From contig NZ_FQZT01000007.1 of NCBI RefSeq assembly GCF_900142125.1, positions 152,852-216,851 of the forward strand: a stretch of DNA of 64,000 nt, written 5' to 3'. The translations under genes and the position numbers were made by a program. Positions 9,125-18,574 of this stretch are shown piece by piece; positions within the stretch are counted from its first letter, which is position 1, and every line of letters begins with the position of its first letter. This stretch comes from Malonomonas rubra DSM 5091. GTDB taxonomy: Bacteria > Desulfobacterota > Desulfuromonadia > Desulfuromonadales > Geopsychrobacteraceae. Under the pieces are notes generated by a model. That model saw nothing but the letters and a program-made list of their open reading frames with translations, did no database searches and was not told the DNA's origin.

Positions 9125-9538
9125 AAGCCCCCTGTCATTTCTATGGTTGATCACTTCCGGAGCTGTTTATAACACAGAGCCCCTCTGCTTTACAGCTTAT
9201 CGATTTAGGATCGCCTGTAAAGCTGCCTGGGGCACAACAATCAAACAATCGCTCTATATGAATAGTCGGGCTTTTGGCTAAACAGGATTGGGGATATCCC
9301 TGAAACCCCTGTCACAGAATTGAGGATTTCCCAGATTTAGACAACATTTTTCACCTGTGCCGCACTCAAGAAAAAAAAGATTTTTCCCTTTTTGTGGGCT
9401 AAAGCCTTGCCATCCCTAAATCATTTACCAGCAGCATAAAAACACATAAAAAGCTGGTAAAACTTGGAATGGCTCTTGCTGTCATTGCTTTTGTTGCAGA
9501 TGTCTTTTTAATCTGTGTTTTGTATCAGGAGTTGGGAA
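9125..9538. other. Divergent intergenic region with a dyad and sigma54-like site
   Basis: The 414 bases separate the divergent cyclase and receiver-PilZ genes. They contain a perfect 10-base palindrome GGGATATCCC (9291-9300) flanked by ACAGG (9282-9286) and CCTGT (9308-9312), and a sigma54-like element about 95 bases downstream of it. No open frame with a plausible ribosome-binding site is seen. Confidence 0.45.
9396..9410 (+). promoter_or_regulatory. Possible sigma54 promoter for receiver-PilZ gene
   Basis: GGGCTA, five bases, then TTGC gives the essential GG and GC with correct spacing, but the -24 box matches only partly. It lies 129 bases before the start codon. Tentative. Confidence 0.3.
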
Positions 9539-10234
9539 ATGAAAATCGCGCCAAGGAAAGTTCTGCTCATCGACAGCGAAATGCTGATTCATTTGGCAGT
9601 TTCGCAGGCATATCGGGACAAAGGGCCCTACTTCATCACGGCAGCCAGCAACAAAGAAGCGCTGACCAAAATGGATATTTTCAGCTTCGACCTGTTCCTG
9701 CTGGCCCTCGATCTTAAGGATGTCGAAAGCCTCGAACTTCTGAAGACAATCGATGAACGTTTCCCCGAAGCACCGGTTATTCTGATGACCAATGGCGCAA
9801 CCGAATACTGCAGCCTGCTCGAAAAAATTGAGGAAACCAGAAAACACGGCACCTGGCAACTGATCGAAAAACCCTTCAACCTCGATATCCTTACCGTCTT
9901 GATTGAACGTTGCCTGCACGAACAGGAGCGCGACCAGATCAGCAAAGAACAGGATAGCGAGGGGCACGAAAAGCGCTGCTACCTGCGCAGCTCGCACGTC
10001 CAAACAATCCAGCTGCTTATCGATGCGGCCGACAGTGGCTACAAAGAAGAGAAATCGGTCAGGGCGACACTGACAGATGTCTCTGACGGTGGTCTCGGAC
10101 TGGTCACCAAGTACCCGCTGAAAAAATCACAGTCGATCCGTTTTGCCGGCGGCTCCATCAGCAAAAGCGGGGTGGTTGCCTGGACCGCGCTGATGGACAA
10201 CCACATCTGCCGCGCTGGGGTGCAGTTCTGCTGA
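9539..10234 (+). CDS. Receiver domain plus C-terminal PilZ-like domain
   Basis: A 231-residue cytoplasmic protein. Residues 1-125 form a CheY-like receiver with phosphoacceptor Asp in LLALDLKD and the conserved Lys in IEKPF. The last 90 residues resemble a PilZ domain: an RCYLR stretch and RATLTDVSDGGLGL, matching the RxxxR and (D/N)xSxxG c-di-GMP signature. It probably couples phosphorylation to c-di-GMP-dependent behaviour such as motility or surface attachment. The ATG at 9539 follows CAGGAG. It is divergent from a diguanylate cyclase, a plausible source of its ligand. The PilZ call is moderate because the first motif is imperfect. Confidence 0.75.
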   Translation: MKIAPRKVLLIDSEMLIHLAVSQAYRDKGPYFITAASNKEALTKMDIFSFDLFLLALDLKDVESLELLKTIDERFPEAPVILMTNGATEYCSLLEKIEETRKHGTWQLIEKPFNLDILTVLIERCLHEQERDQISKEQDSEGHEKRCYLRSSHVQTIQLLIDAADSGYKEEKSVRATLTDVSDGGLGLVTKYPLKKSQSIRFAGGSISKSGVVAWTALMDNHICRAGVQFC

Positions 10235-10333
10235 TTTAGTGCCGGTGCGCCACCCCATTTTGTACGAGGTAGCGGCTCTTCAAAAAACTCACTACTATCA
10301 AGGCACGATTGTGTCTTGGAAATTCAACCCATT

Positions 10334-10960
10334 TCATACTGCGATCTTTTGCTGCAACTGCCGCGTCGCTTGCAATGGATCAGAGGCAGAGCAGATTGCG
10401 GAAACGACCGCAACGCCATCAGCTCCCGATTTAAGAATTGCTGAAATATTTTCGTGATGGATGCCGCCAATGGCGACAAGCCGGTGGCGCGATAACCGCC
10501 GAATGCTGGCAACGCCTTCAAGTCCAAGCGACTCTGTCAGTTCGCACTTGGTCGGGGTTGTGAACACAGGGCTCAGGCCCAGGTAATCAACATCCAGAAT
10601 TTCGGCGGCCTGCGCGTGGGCTTCCGACTCAACGGAAAGGCCGATGATTGCATCAGTCCCCAGTAAGCGTCTCGCATCAGCATAAGGCATATCGCTTTGA
10701 CCGATATGCACTCCATCCGCTCCGATCGCCAGCGCGATATCGACCCGGTCGTTAATAAGGAGCGGAACAGACGATTGTTGCAACAAGGAAGAAACAGCGC
10801 GTCCAAGTTCAACAAATTCCCGGGTTGCGCACTCCTTTTCGCGCAACTGCACGACAGAAACGCCTCCCTGAACGGCAGCCTGAACGATATCGAGGAGATC
10901 CCGGCCAAGAGACAGGTTGCGATCGGTGACAAGGTGCAGGCTTAAATCAAGCGGCTTCAT
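10334..10960 (-). CDS. thiE: Thiamine-phosphate synthase ThiE
   Basis: Joins hydroxymethylpyrimidine diphosphate and thiazole phosphate to give thiamine phosphate. The 208-residue TIM barrel shows VVQLREKE, HIGQSDMP, GLSPVFTTPTK and AIGGI motifs for substrate, Mg2+ and phosphate binding. Its ATG overlaps the thiM stop as ATGA, so translation is coupled. Pairing with thiM points to salvage of thiazole; no thiC, thiD or thiG is present in the window. Confidence 0.95.
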   Translation of the reverse strand: MKPLDLSLHLVTDRNLSLGRDLLDIVQAAVQGGVSVVQLREKECATREFVELGRAVSSLLQQSSVPLLINDRVDIALAIGADGVHIGQSDMPYADARRLLGTDAIIGLSVESEAHAQAAEILDVDYLGLSPVFTTPTKCELTESLGLEGVASIRRLSRHRLVAIGGIHHENISAILKSGADGVAVVSAICSASDPLQATRQLQQKIAV

Positions 10961-11766
10961 TTTGCCTCCGGGTCAAGCCAGTGTGCTTCAACCTGTTCCG
11001 CATTTAAATTGTAGAAGGCATCGATAAGATGAACCTGGAAGCTCCCCGGACCCGTTGCCTGTGCTGCGGCGAGTTCCCCGCAAATCCCCATGACCATCAT
11101 GGCGTGACTGGTCGCCACAAGGATATCTTTGTTGACGGCGCAGAAGGCACCGATCAGGGCTGTCGCTGTGCAGCCAAGCCCTGTGACCTTTGGCATCAGC
11201 GCGTGGCCATTGCGCACCCTCATGGTTTGACGGCCATCCGTGATTAAATCGATCGCACCACTGACGCAGACCACGCAATCATATTTTTTTGCCAGAGCCA
11301 AAGCAGCACTCTCGGCATCAGACGCCGCCGCCGAACTGTCGACCCCTTTCGTCTGCACGCAATCACCAGCCAACGCCATAACCTCTGAGGCGTTCCCCCT
11401 GATGACAGCTGGTGCGGCCCTCTCAAGCAAGCTAAGGCAGGTGCGGGTTCGGAACTCGGTTGCACCGGCCCCGACCGGATCGAAAATAATAGGAATTCCT
11501 TTCTCATGCGCTGCAGCCATCGCAATGGCCATGCCGGAAATCCACTCCTTGCTAAGTGTCCCAATATTGATTACCAGCGCCGAGGCCAGTGTCACCATCT
11601 CAGCAACTTCTTCAGCGGCATGGGCCATCACCGGCGATGCTCCGATGGAGAGCAGGGCGTTAGCCGTATTGTTCATGACGACATAGTTGGTGATGTTGTG
11701 AACCAGCGGCGCAGTGTCTCGTACTTTCTGCAGGTCGTCAGATAAATTTTTAAATTTCAGTTTCAT
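10957..11766 (-). CDS. thiM: Hydroxyethylthiazole kinase ThiM
   Basis: Phosphorylates the thiazole alcohol in thiamine salvage. The 269-residue ribokinase-like fold shows the N-terminal LVHNITNYVVMN motif, IIFDPVGAGATEFR and RGNASEV, and the C-terminal GCTATALIGAF catalytic region (GxGC-type; here LGCTAT). The start at 11766 (MKLKFKN) is chosen because AGGAAGGA lies six bases upstream; the ATG two codons earlier overlaps that site. I looked for a TPP riboswitch upstream and did not find its conserved core. Confidence 0.95.
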   Translation of the reverse strand: MKLKFKNLSDDLQKVRDTAPLVHNITNYVVMNNTANALLSIGASPVMAHAAEEVAEMVTLASALVINIGTLSKEWISGMAIAMAAAHEKGIPIIFDPVGAGATEFRTRTCLSLLERAAPAVIRGNASEVMALAGDCVQTKGVDSSAAASDAESAALALAKKYDCVVCVSGAIDLITDGRQTMRVRNGHALMPKVTGLGCTATALIGAFCAVNKDILVATSHAMMVMGICGELAAAQATGPGSFQVHLIDAFYNLNAEQVEAHWLDPEAK

Positions 11767-12155
11767 GGGCATCCTTCCTGAAAAAATCTCATCTTTGATT
11801 AAGCGCTCTATCATACCAACCCGCCGATGTCTACTCTCTTGCTTCCGCAGTTGAAAAGCCTCGGCATAGGTTAGGGTTTCATGTTGTCCCTAGCCGCTAA
11901 ACGGTCAAACATTTTTTTAGTTGGCGGCGAATTATTCGCTAACTTACCCTGAAAACTAAGAACTCCCCTGCAAAATTTTGCCGCCAAGAAACAGGAAACT
12001 CATTGCGAATCTCCTTGAAGTTTTTTCAGAGCAACTGATTTCGATCATATTGACTGGCCAGATTCATCGTAAAACGCACCTGATTCGCCCTTGGCAAAAA
12101 GCCCGCTATCTTCTATATTCCCCGCAATAACAACTCCCAATGGCAGGGCAACAGC
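11767..12155. other. Divergent thiM / LysE-type intergenic region
   Basis: These 389 bases must hold the promoters of thiM and the exporter gene. I see no TPP riboswitch core, no convincing open frame and no strong terminator. A short TAGGG/CCCTA inverted repeat near 11872-11894 is of uncertain meaning. Confidence 0.4.
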
Positions 12156-12791
12156 ATGTTCAGCGTGACCACCATACTGCCCTTTTTAACCGTCAGTTTT
12201 CTGATTGCGGTTTCCCCCGGGCCAAGCTGGCTCTACACGATCTCCACCACGTTGAGCCAGGGGCGGCGTGCGGGAATGGCGGGGAACCTGGGCAACTCAA
12301 CCGGTATACTCTGCCATGCCCTGGCAACAGGCTTCGGCCTCTCTTTACTCCTGCAATATTCCTCTACCACCTTTCACCTGTTGAAATTTCTCGGTGTTTT
12401 CTACCTCTGCTACCTTGCTTGGCGGAATTTTCGTGGCAACTCTCTGCTCGATACTGGAGAGACACGACGCAACAAACGCTCTCTCGGAAAAATTTTCTTC
12501 AACGGTATTTTCGTCAGCCTGTTCAATCCGAAAATCTTCCTGCTGATGGTTGCCCTGCTGCCACAGTTCGTCTCCCCTGACAGTAACAACCCGCAACTGC
12601 AGTTGGCCCTGCTCGGTTCGCTGCACGCGCTGGTCGCTGGCCTGTTGCATACGTTCCTGATTTTCTTCTCGGCCGAAATCTCCCGCCGTATCAAAGCCTC
12701 CGGCCGGGCACAGAAGTGGCTGCGCTGGGCAACCGGAACTCTGTTTCTCGGTTTCGGTGCCCGGCTGGCGATGGCCGGACAGGGCTCCTGA
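12156..12791 (+). CDS. LysE/RhtB-family translocator
   Basis: Integral inner-membrane exporter of 211 residues with about six hydrophobic segments. The N-terminal SVTTILPFLTVSFLIAVSPGPS region carries the family PGP motif, and GLSLLLQYSSTTFHLLKFLGVFYLCYLAWRNFR in part matches the conserved third helix region. Family members export amino acids or homoserine lactones; the substrate here is unknown. The ATG at 12156 follows AGGGCAACAGC, a modest ribosome-binding site. No operon partner. Confidence 0.88.
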   Translation: MFSVTTILPFLTVSFLIAVSPGPSWLYTISTTLSQGRRAGMAGNLGNSTGILCHALATGFGLSLLLQYSSTTFHLLKFLGVFYLCYLAWRNFRGNSLLDTGETRRNKRSLGKIFFNGIFVSLFNPKIFLLMVALLPQFVSPDSNNPQLQLALLGSLHALVAGLLHTFLIFFSAEISRRIKASGRAQKWLRWATGTLFLGFGARLAMAGQGS

Positions 12792-12897
12792 CTCTTACAC
12801 CCCAGGCAAAATATTCCTCTCACCCTGTCAATTGAGCACCATTTCAGTTATATTTATCAATAAACCCAATCCTCTTCAGTACTAACGAGGTAATTCT

Positions 12898-13248
12898 ATG
12901 GCCAAAGTCATTCCTTTTCCGGAGAGCCGGAAACAGGCCGGTAAAATTGTAGACCAAATCATCGCCGAGCGTATGCCGCACAAGCCGCCGGAAATCCTCC
13001 GCTGCCTGAAAATCGAAATGACCGATTTGATCAGAAAATATTTCAGTGACCAGGAGATGACTCTCTCTCTGGTTCTGCCGAACGATCTCACAGAAGAGCA
13101 GTTCCGCATTATCGAGCATGGCATTCAGGAGACCATCGGTGATCACAACAAGCGCATGAGCCAACGCTCCAACCAACTGTTTTTCGATCTCTGCATGTCA
13201 CGCATGATGATATGTGAGTTGCGCTACGAATTACAGCAGCAGAACTGA
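12898..13248 (+). CDS. Small hypothetical protein, helix-rich
   Basis: A 116-residue soluble protein of unknown function. It begins MAKVIPFPESR, a pattern seen at the start of many short bacterial proteins, and appears largely alpha-helical with many charged residues. There are no Cys pairs, membrane segments or recognisable catalytic motifs. An ACGAGG element precedes the ATG. It lies between the exporter and the flavoprotein genes on the same strand, with 53 bases before the latter, so weak co-transcription is possible. Confidence 0.65.
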   Translation: MAKVIPFPESRKQAGKIVDQIIAERMPHKPPEILRCLKIEMTDLIRKYFSDQEMTLSLVLPNDLTEEQFRIIEHGIQETIGDHNKRMSQRSNQLFFDLCMSRMMICELRYELQQQN

Positions 13249-13301
13249 TTCCATATGCTACTGTTATATTTTGATGAGTTGTCGAAACAGTGGAGGAGTT
13301 T

Positions 13302-14693
13302 ATGCCCCAGCCCTATGACCTGATCATCCTCGGTGCCGGTACGACTGCATTCGCCGCAGGGCGAATGGTTGCTGCGCGGGACAAAAAAGTCTTGCTGATC
13401 GACCAGTCACACGTCGGTGGGACCTGCGTCAACTGGGGCTGCGTTCCGAGCAAAACCCTGATCCACAAAGCTGAAATGTACCACGCAGCTCGCAAAGGAG
13501 AGTTCTGGGGGCTCAACCTGCAAGCGGGAAAACCTGATTGCACCACCCTGATGCAGTTAAAACGTACCGCTGTTGAAACCCTGCGCGATCAGCACTACAA
13601 GCAGGAGCTGGCACAAACTCCGAACATGGACATCCACTACGGCCGTGCGTATTTTGTCAGCAAAAACGAGGTCGCCACTGAAAACGGCCGCTTCACGGCC
13701 CCTGACATCCTCATCGCGACAGGTGGCCAAGCCCGCGTGGTGCCAATCCCCGGTCTTGAAGCTGTCAAGTACCTGACCTACAACAGCGCCCTGCATCTGC
13801 CCTGCTTCCCGAAATCCTTGATCATTCTCGGTGGTGGCGTCATTGCGCTGGAGATGGGGCAGATGTTTGCCCGCTTCGGCACCCAGGTCACCATTCTTGA
13901 ACGTGGCCCGAAACTGCTGGCCGAATTCGACCCCCGCCTGACTGAACAGTTCCGCGCCATGCTGGAGCGGGAAGGGGTAAAAATTTTCTTCAACGCAGAG
14001 ACAGAACGGATCGAACAACGAGCGGACGGCGTCTGCCTCTACGCCCGTGTCGCCGGGGCCGAGATCGGCATCACCGCCGAGCGCTTCATGCTGGCGATCG
14101 GCACCACTCCGGCGACGGAAGGTCTCGGCCTGGAGAAAATCGGCGTCAAAACCGATGCGGCCGGTTTTATCAAGGTGGATAACGGCCTGCGCACCAGTGT
14201 CGAAGGAATCTGGGCTGCAGGAGATGTGACCGGCAACCCGATGATTGCCCCAGCCGGAGCACGTGAAGCACAGATCGCAGCCAAAAACATCCTCCACCCG
14301 GATCAGGAATTCACCATCGACCACCGTTTTTCACCGATGGCGGTCTTCGTCGATCCCGAGTTCGCCACAGTCGGTCTCAATCGCGAGCAGGCCGAACAAC
14401 AGGGCTATGAAGTGGTCACAACCTACCTTGGCCTCGACCGGGTACCGAAAGCGCATGTCATGGGAGAAGAGTTGGGCGGCTTCCTGCTCAACGCTGAGAA
14501 AGGCTCAGGTAAGGTTCTCGGTGTACAGATGCTCTGCCCACGCGCTGCCGATATCATCCACGAAGCGACTCTCGCCATTCGTTTCGGCCTGAGTGTTGTC
14601 GACCTGACGACGACAGTCCATGTTTATCCGAGTATCAGTGACGGGCTGCGTCAAGCTGCGCGCGACAACGCTTTCGTCCAGGGACTGCTTTAG
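13302..14693 (+). CDS. MerA/lipoamide dehydrogenase-like FAD disulfide oxidoreductase
   Basis: A 463-residue class I pyridine nucleotide-disulfide oxidoreductase. FAD site LGAGTTAFAAG, redox-active disulfide GTCVNWGCVPSK (C-VNWG-C), NAD(P)H site ILGGGVIALEMGQ, second FAD motif WAAGDVTG. It most resembles mercuric reductase-like proteins but lacks both the N-terminal metal-binding domain and the C-terminal Cys-Cys pair needed for Hg2+ delivery. The C-terminal VHVYPSISDG replaces the HAHPTxSE of lipoamide dehydrogenase. The substrate is therefore open; a low-molecular-weight or protein disulfide is possible. The ATG at 13302 follows TGGAGGAG; an in-frame GTG 12 bases upstream overlaps that site. 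No mer genes are nearby. Confidence 0.88.
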   Translation: MPQPYDLIILGAGTTAFAAGRMVAARDKKVLLIDQSHVGGTCVNWGCVPSKTLIHKAEMYHAARKGEFWGLNLQAGKPDCTTLMQLKRTAVETLRDQHYKQELAQTPNMDIHYGRAYFVSKNEVATENGRFTAPDILIATGGQARVVPIPGLEAVKYLTYNSALHLPCFPKSLIILGGGVIALEMGQMFARFGTQVTILERGPKLLAEFDPRLTEQFRAMLEREGVKIFFNAETERIEQRADGVCLYARVAGAEIGITAERFMLAIGTTPATEGLGLEKIGVKTDAAGFIKVDNGLRTSVEGIWAAGDVTGNPMIAPAGAREAQIAAKNILHPDQEFTIDHRFSPMAVFVDPEFATVGLNREQAEQQGYEVVTTYLGLDRVPKAHVMGEELGGFLLNAEKGSGKVLGVQMLCPRAADIIHEATLAIRFGLSVVDLTTTVHVYPSISDGLRQAARDNAFVQGLL

Positions 14694-14804
14694 TAGAAGA
14701 ACGCTAAACCCCTGTTATAATTTTTCCCTTCTTTCCTGTTTTACCCCCTCGCCTCTTTGTGTATACTGCATACCAGAAAAATCAAATTTTCCCTTTCATG
14801 ACTG

Positions 14805-16778
14805 ATGATTATGGCCCGACACCTGTTTTCATTCATAAATAAAATGAAGATACGCTGGAAGATGCTGGTGGTTATCCTGCCGTTGGTCGTGGTTCCCATC
14901 TTCGTCCTCGGCGGACTGATCGGCTACATTGCGACGGAGCAGGCCTATCAAGGCATCACGGCAACCAGCAAGGCTGATCTCGATCACATGGCCAGCTTCA
15001 CTCTCGACCTGCTTGACAGTCACTACCGCCAGTTCCAGGTTTACCGGCAGGACAAGAAAAAAATCGTCCAGCAGGAGATGAGGTCGCTGGTCGACCTCGC
15101 CTACACCCTGATCAACGAACAGCAACGTCAGCTGAATGAGGGGAAAATCAGCTTAAAGGCAGCGCAGCAAGCGGCCCGCAACAGCCTGAAAAACGTCAGC
15201 ATCGGCAGCAGCGGCTACCTGTTTGCCATCGACACCGATGGCATGCTCCAAGTCCACCCGGCGCTGGAAGGGAAAAACGTCATCGACGCCCAGGATAAAG
15301 ACGGTCGCTTCTTTATTCGCGAGATGATTGAGCAATCACTTGAAGTCGAGCCGTCTGAGGTCAGCTTCACTATCTACCCCTGGCGCAACGAAGAACTGGG
15401 AGACAAACAACCGCGGGAAAAAATCGTCGCGTTCCGCTACTGCCCGCGCTGGGATTGGGTGGTCGCCGCCGGCGGCTACCTGGATGAAACCTACGAAGAT
15501 CCCATGTTTGAGCAAAGTGCCATGAAAACGCTGGCACAACAGATCAAGAGCAAGAAAGTCGGCAAAACCGGTTACATCTTCTGTATGGACAGCAGCGGCA
15601 CCCTGACCATTCATCCAGATGCGGAAGGACGTAACATCAGCAACGCCCGCGACTCGGAATACCGCCCCTTTATCGCCGAAATGCTGGAGCAGAAAAACGG
15701 CTGGATCCGTTACCCCTGGCGCAACCAGGGTGAAAGCAAAGAGCGGATGAAGATTGTCCGCTACCGCTATTTCGAACCCTGGGACTGGATTGTCGCTGTC
15801 GGCAGCTACGAAGAAGAATTCTACCAGGCGGCCAACGAACTTAAATGGCGTATTGCGACCCATGTCTTCCTGCTACCGCTGTTCATTGGCCTGATTTCAG
15901 CAGCGCTGGTCTTCCTCGCCGCCAAGGTGTTGACCGACCCGATTCACGAAATGATCACGGTCATCCGCCGGGTCAAACAGGGGCGACTCGACGAACAGGT
16001 CCCGGTGGAGACGCACGACGAACTGGGTGAGTTGGCCATCGCCTTCAACCGCATGACCCGCATGCTGCGAAAAAACAAAGAGATGGAGGCAGCACTGGCC
16101 CAGCAGGGCAAGATGGCCTCTCTCGGTGTGCTCTCTTCTGGCGTCGCTCATGAAATCAACAACCCTCTCGGCGTTATTCTCGGTTACGCCGGCTACCTGG
16201 AGAAAAAGATCCCGGAGGATGACCCGAATTACACCTTCATCAACGAGATCAAAAGGGAGAGCAAGCGCTGCAAGAAAATCGTTCAGGACCTTCTCAGCTA
16301 CGCGCGTACTCCGAAGCCGGTGCTGGAAACAACCGACATGAACCGGCTGCTGCGGCAGATTATCGATTTCGCCGGCAACCACACCGATCTCTACCACATC
16401 AAAATTGTGCAGGAGCTGTCACAACACCTGCCCTCCGTCCCTGCTGACGGCGACCAACTCCGTCAGGTCGCGATCAACCTGTTGCTGAACGCAGGTGCGG
16501 CGATGCCGGATGGCGGAGAAATCCGTGTCAGCACAATTCTGGATGAAGATCATTACATCCGCATTGAAGTGGCTGATAACGGAGAGGGAATTCCCGAAGA
16601 GAACCTGGAAAAGATTTTTGAGCCGTTTTTCACGACCAAAGCCCGTGGCACAGGGCTTGGCCTGGCCATTACCAAGCAGATTATTGATATGCACCAAGGG
16701 GAAATGTATATAGACTCGCAAATTGGAGTCGGCACCACCGTGGTGATCCGGTTGCCGCTGGTGCGCGAGGAATATTGA
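14805..16778 (+). CDS. Sensor histidine kinase with tandem periplasmic Cache domains (circuit A)
   Basis: A 657-residue membrane kinase. TM1 (about 19-41) and TM2 (about 350-372) enclose a periplasmic region with two similar Cache_2 modules. Each has [10 protein letters not shown] or [10 protein letters not shown], an HP-A-EG motif and a WDW(V/I)VA motif. HAMP, HisKA (H449 in VAHEINNPL) and HATPase_c (GTGLGLAI) follow. Such Cache domains bind small organic ligands, often carboxylates. The gene is followed by its sigma54-type response regulator and then an acetate-type transporter, so a carboxylate signal is plausible. Start could be 14805 or ATG 14811; neither has a strong ribosome-binding site. 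Confidence 0.92.
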   Translation: MIMARHLFSFINKMKIRWKMLVVILPLVVVPIFVLGGLIGYIATEQAYQGITATSKADLDHMASFTLDLLDSHYRQFQVYRQDKKKIVQQEMRSLVDLAYTLINEQQRQLNEGKISLKAAQQAARNSLKNVSIGSSGYLFAIDTDGMLQVHPALEGKNVIDAQDKDGRFFIREMIEQSLEVEPSEVSFTIYPWRNEELGDKQPREKIVAFRYCPRWDWVVAAGGYLDETYEDPMFEQSAMKTLAQQIKSKKVGKTGYIFCMDSSGTLTIHPDAEGRNISNARDSEYRPFIAEMLEQKNGWIRYPWRNQGESKERMKIVRYRYFEPWDWIVAVGSYEEEFYQAANELKWRIATHVFLLPLFIGLISAALVFLAAKVLTDPIHEMITVIRRVKQGRLDEQVPVETHDELGELAIAFNRMTRMLRKNKEMEAALAQQGKMASLGVLSSGVAHEINNPLGVILGYAGYLEKKIPEDDPNYTFINEIKRESKRCKKIVQDLLSYARTPKPVLETTDMNRLLRQIIDFAGNHTDLYHIKIVQELSQHLPSVPADGDQLRQVAINLLLNAGAAMPDGGEIRVSTILDEDHYIRIEVADNGEGIPEENLEKIFEPFFTTKARGTGLGLAITKQIIDMHQGEMYIDSQIGVGTTVVIRLPLVREEY

Positions 16779-16865
16779 TCCCCCTGGAACGTTGAATGTA
16801 GAACCGCTGGGAATCGCCCCGACAAGCGAGCTCCCCTCTAGAAAGTGCTAAAGAGAGAGAAAATC

Positions 16866-18230
16866 ATGCCCGCAAGAAAAATCATGATTGTTGACAACGA
16901 GGAAGGCCTCTGCCGCATGATGGAAGCCGTCCTCATGGATGACGGTCACGCCGTGCGCTCTTTCACCAATCCACTGGAAGCGGTCGAGCTGTTCCGCCCC
17001 GGTGTCTGGGATCTGGTGATCAGTGACATCAAAATGCCCGGCATTGATGGACTCGAAGTGCTGCAACGGATCAAAGCGGTCGAACCGGACATCCCGGTAA
17101 TCATGATAACCGCTTTTGCCACCGTAGAAATGTCGATTCAGGCATTGCGTAAGGGCGCTTACGACATGTTGACCAAGCCGTTCGAACCGGACGAGCTCCT
17201 GTTTCGTGTGCGAAATGCTCTAACTCACAACGAGTTACAGAGCGAAAATAAACAACTACGTGAAGAACTGGCTGGTAAATTTAATTTCGACAATATCATC
17301 GGCGCCTCGATGGCCCTGCAGAAACTGCTGGACAAGGTGGAAAAGGTCGCCATCCGGGACACCTCGGTTCTGATCACCGGCGAATCGGGAACCGGCAAGG
17401 AGCTGATCGCGCAGGCAATCCACTACAACTCTCCACGTAAAGAGCAACCCTTTATCGCCATCAACTGCGGAGCCATCCCCGATTCGGTTCTGGAAAGCGA
17501 GCTGTTCGGCCATAAAAAGGGCTCTTTTACTGGGGCTGACAGCGACAAGGAAGGTCTGCTCAAAGCAGCCGATGGCGGCACTCTTTTCCTCGACGAAATT
17601 GGCAACCTGCCGCTTAACGTGCAAAAAACGCTGCTCAGGTTTCTGCAGGAGCAGGAGTTCCGCCGCATCGGCGACACCGAATCAACGCGGGTTGACGTGC
17701 GCCTGATCTCCGCTACCAACGCTGACCTGACCACCGATGTCGAGAAAGGTGAATTCCGCGAAGATCTCTTCTATCGCCTCAACGTCATCAACCTGCACCT
17801 ACCACCACTGCGTGAGCGACGCGCGGACATTCCCCTGTTGGCAGCCCATTTCATCGCCGAACAGAACAAAAAGTTCAACACCAGCATCAAAGGCTTGTCA
17901 GCCGAGGCCCAACGCGCTGCGAGCGAGTACAGTTGGCCCGGCAACATTCGCCAGTTGCGCAACGTCATCGAAGCCTGTATCACCATCGAGACGGGAGACC
18001 AGATCGATCTGTCCACCCTGGCGCAGTTCATCGAAACCGATGCCGTACCAACTGAAGAGGATGGCTACAATGAGGCGCTCGGCCGGTTTGAGATCGATTA
18101 TCTGCGGCAACTGCTTCGATCCGTTGATGGAAATATCGAAGATGCCGCCCAGAAAGCAGGGATGAACATGGCAACGATCTACCGCAAACTGAAGAAGTAC
18201 GGGTTGCGCAAGGAAGACATCCTCGACTGA
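16866..18230 (+). CDS. NtrC-family sigma54 response regulator (circuit A)
   Basis: A 454-residue activator. Receiver (1-120; phosphoacceptor Asp in LVISDIKMPG, Lys in TKPF), AAA+ domain with Walker A GESGTGKE, sigma54-contact loop GSFTGA, Walker [10 protein letters not shown], and a C-terminal Fis-type helix-turn-helix (AAQKAGMNMATIYRKLKKYG). The loop has Ser instead of Ala at position 2, a tolerated change. The ATG at 16866 follows AAAGAGAGAG. A dyad repeat begins directly after the stop and a near-perfect sigma54 promoter lies 250 bases downstream, before the acetate-type transporter. The regulator probably activates that gene and, through the same repeat, the MFS carrier. Confidence 0.94.
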   Translation: MPARKIMIVDNEEGLCRMMEAVLMDDGHAVRSFTNPLEAVELFRPGVWDLVISDIKMPGIDGLEVLQRIKAVEPDIPVIMITAFATVEMSIQALRKGAYDMLTKPFEPDELLFRVRNALTHNELQSENKQLREELAGKFNFDNIIGASMALQKLLDKVEKVAIRDTSVLITGESGTGKELIAQAIHYNSPRKEQPFIAINCGAIPDSVLESELFGHKKGSFTGADSDKEGLLKAADGGTLFLDEIGNLPLNVQKTLLRFLQEQEFRRIGDTESTRVDVRLISATNADLTTDVEKGEFREDLFYRLNVINLHLPPLRERRADIPLLAAHFIAEQNKKFNTSIKGLSAEAQRAASEYSWPGNIRQLRNVIEACITIETGDQIDLSTLAQFIETDAVPTEEDGYNEALGRFEIDYLRQLLRSVDGNIEDAAQKAGMNMATIYRKLKKYGLRKEDILD

Positions 18231-18231
18231 T

Positions 18232-18280
18232 TTTTGCAGTTTTGGAAATCTGCGAAATCTGGATTTGCAAAACTGCAAAA
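18232..18280 (+). promoter_or_regulatory. Dyad operator sites, TTTTGC-N6-GCAAAA type (circuit A)
   Basis: Directly after the activator stop, the arms TTTTTGCAGTTTTG (18231-18244) and CAAAACTGCAAAAA (18268-18281) form a perfect 14-base inverted repeat. Within it, 18263-18280 matches TTTTGC-N6-GCAAAA with one change and 18232-18249 is a weaker copy. Three exact copies occur at 24011-24200. The position about 200 bases upstream of the sigma54 promoter suits an activator-binding site. No T-run follows, so it is not a typical terminator. Confidence 0.6.
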
Positions 18281-18480
18281 AATTCCTAAAACCCCACAAA
18301 ATCAACATCATACAGCGTTCTACTTTTGGTAGATAAATTTCCCCCCTGCTTCTACCCGTCCTGTTTTCGCACATTTGCAAAGCAAACAGCTTATCAAAGC
18401 AAACGTCTGAGCACTGAGAATCCATACAAGCTCTGCTAAATAGCGGGCTTTCTCACTTTTTTCAGAGAAGTCACAAAAAT

Positions 18481-18495
18481 GGGCACAGCCATTGC
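18481..18495 (+). promoter_or_regulatory. Sigma54 promoter of the acetate-type transporter
   Basis: GGGCAC, five bases (AGCCA), TTGC followed by T: this matches TGGCAC-N5-TTGC in all but the first base, with correct GG/GC spacing. The predicted start near 18507 gives an 80-nt leader containing a terminator hairpin. Confidence 0.8.
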
Positions 18496-18528
18496 TAGTT
18501 CTTCAGAGCATAGAAAAACCTCTTTTTA

Positions 18529-18574
18529 GGGGGGCGGGTTGGATTTGAATCCGTCCTCCCCCCAATTTTTTTTT
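18529..18574 (+). terminator. Leader terminator/attenuator before the acetate-type transporter
   Basis: GGGGGG (18529-18534) pairs with CCCCCC (18558-18563). Inner pairing of GGATT with AATCC closes a two-base loop. Nine T follow (18566-18574) and run straight into the CGGAGG ribosome-binding site (18575-18580). A strong intrinsic terminator inside the leader of the downstream gene implies conditional read-through. The CCTCC in the 3' arm could also pair with the GGAGG. Confidence 0.7.

Noticed and set aside
12095..12112. Sigma54-like TGGCA...CGC upstream of the LysE-type gene
   Set aside because: The -12 box lacks TT before GC and there is no dyad or activator gene nearby.
11767..12155. Possible TPP riboswitch ahead of thiM
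   Set aside because: The conserved CTGAGA and ACCTGAT core elements are absent on the minus strand.
18231..18281. Terminator of the circuit A activator gene
   Set aside because: The long inverted repeat has a 23-base gap and no T-run on either strand; a binding-site role fits better because the motif recurs at 24011-24200.
18541..18563. tRNA-like T-loop sequence (GGATTTGAATCC)
   Set aside because: It is the inner part of a terminator hairpin; no acceptor or anticodon arms surround it.
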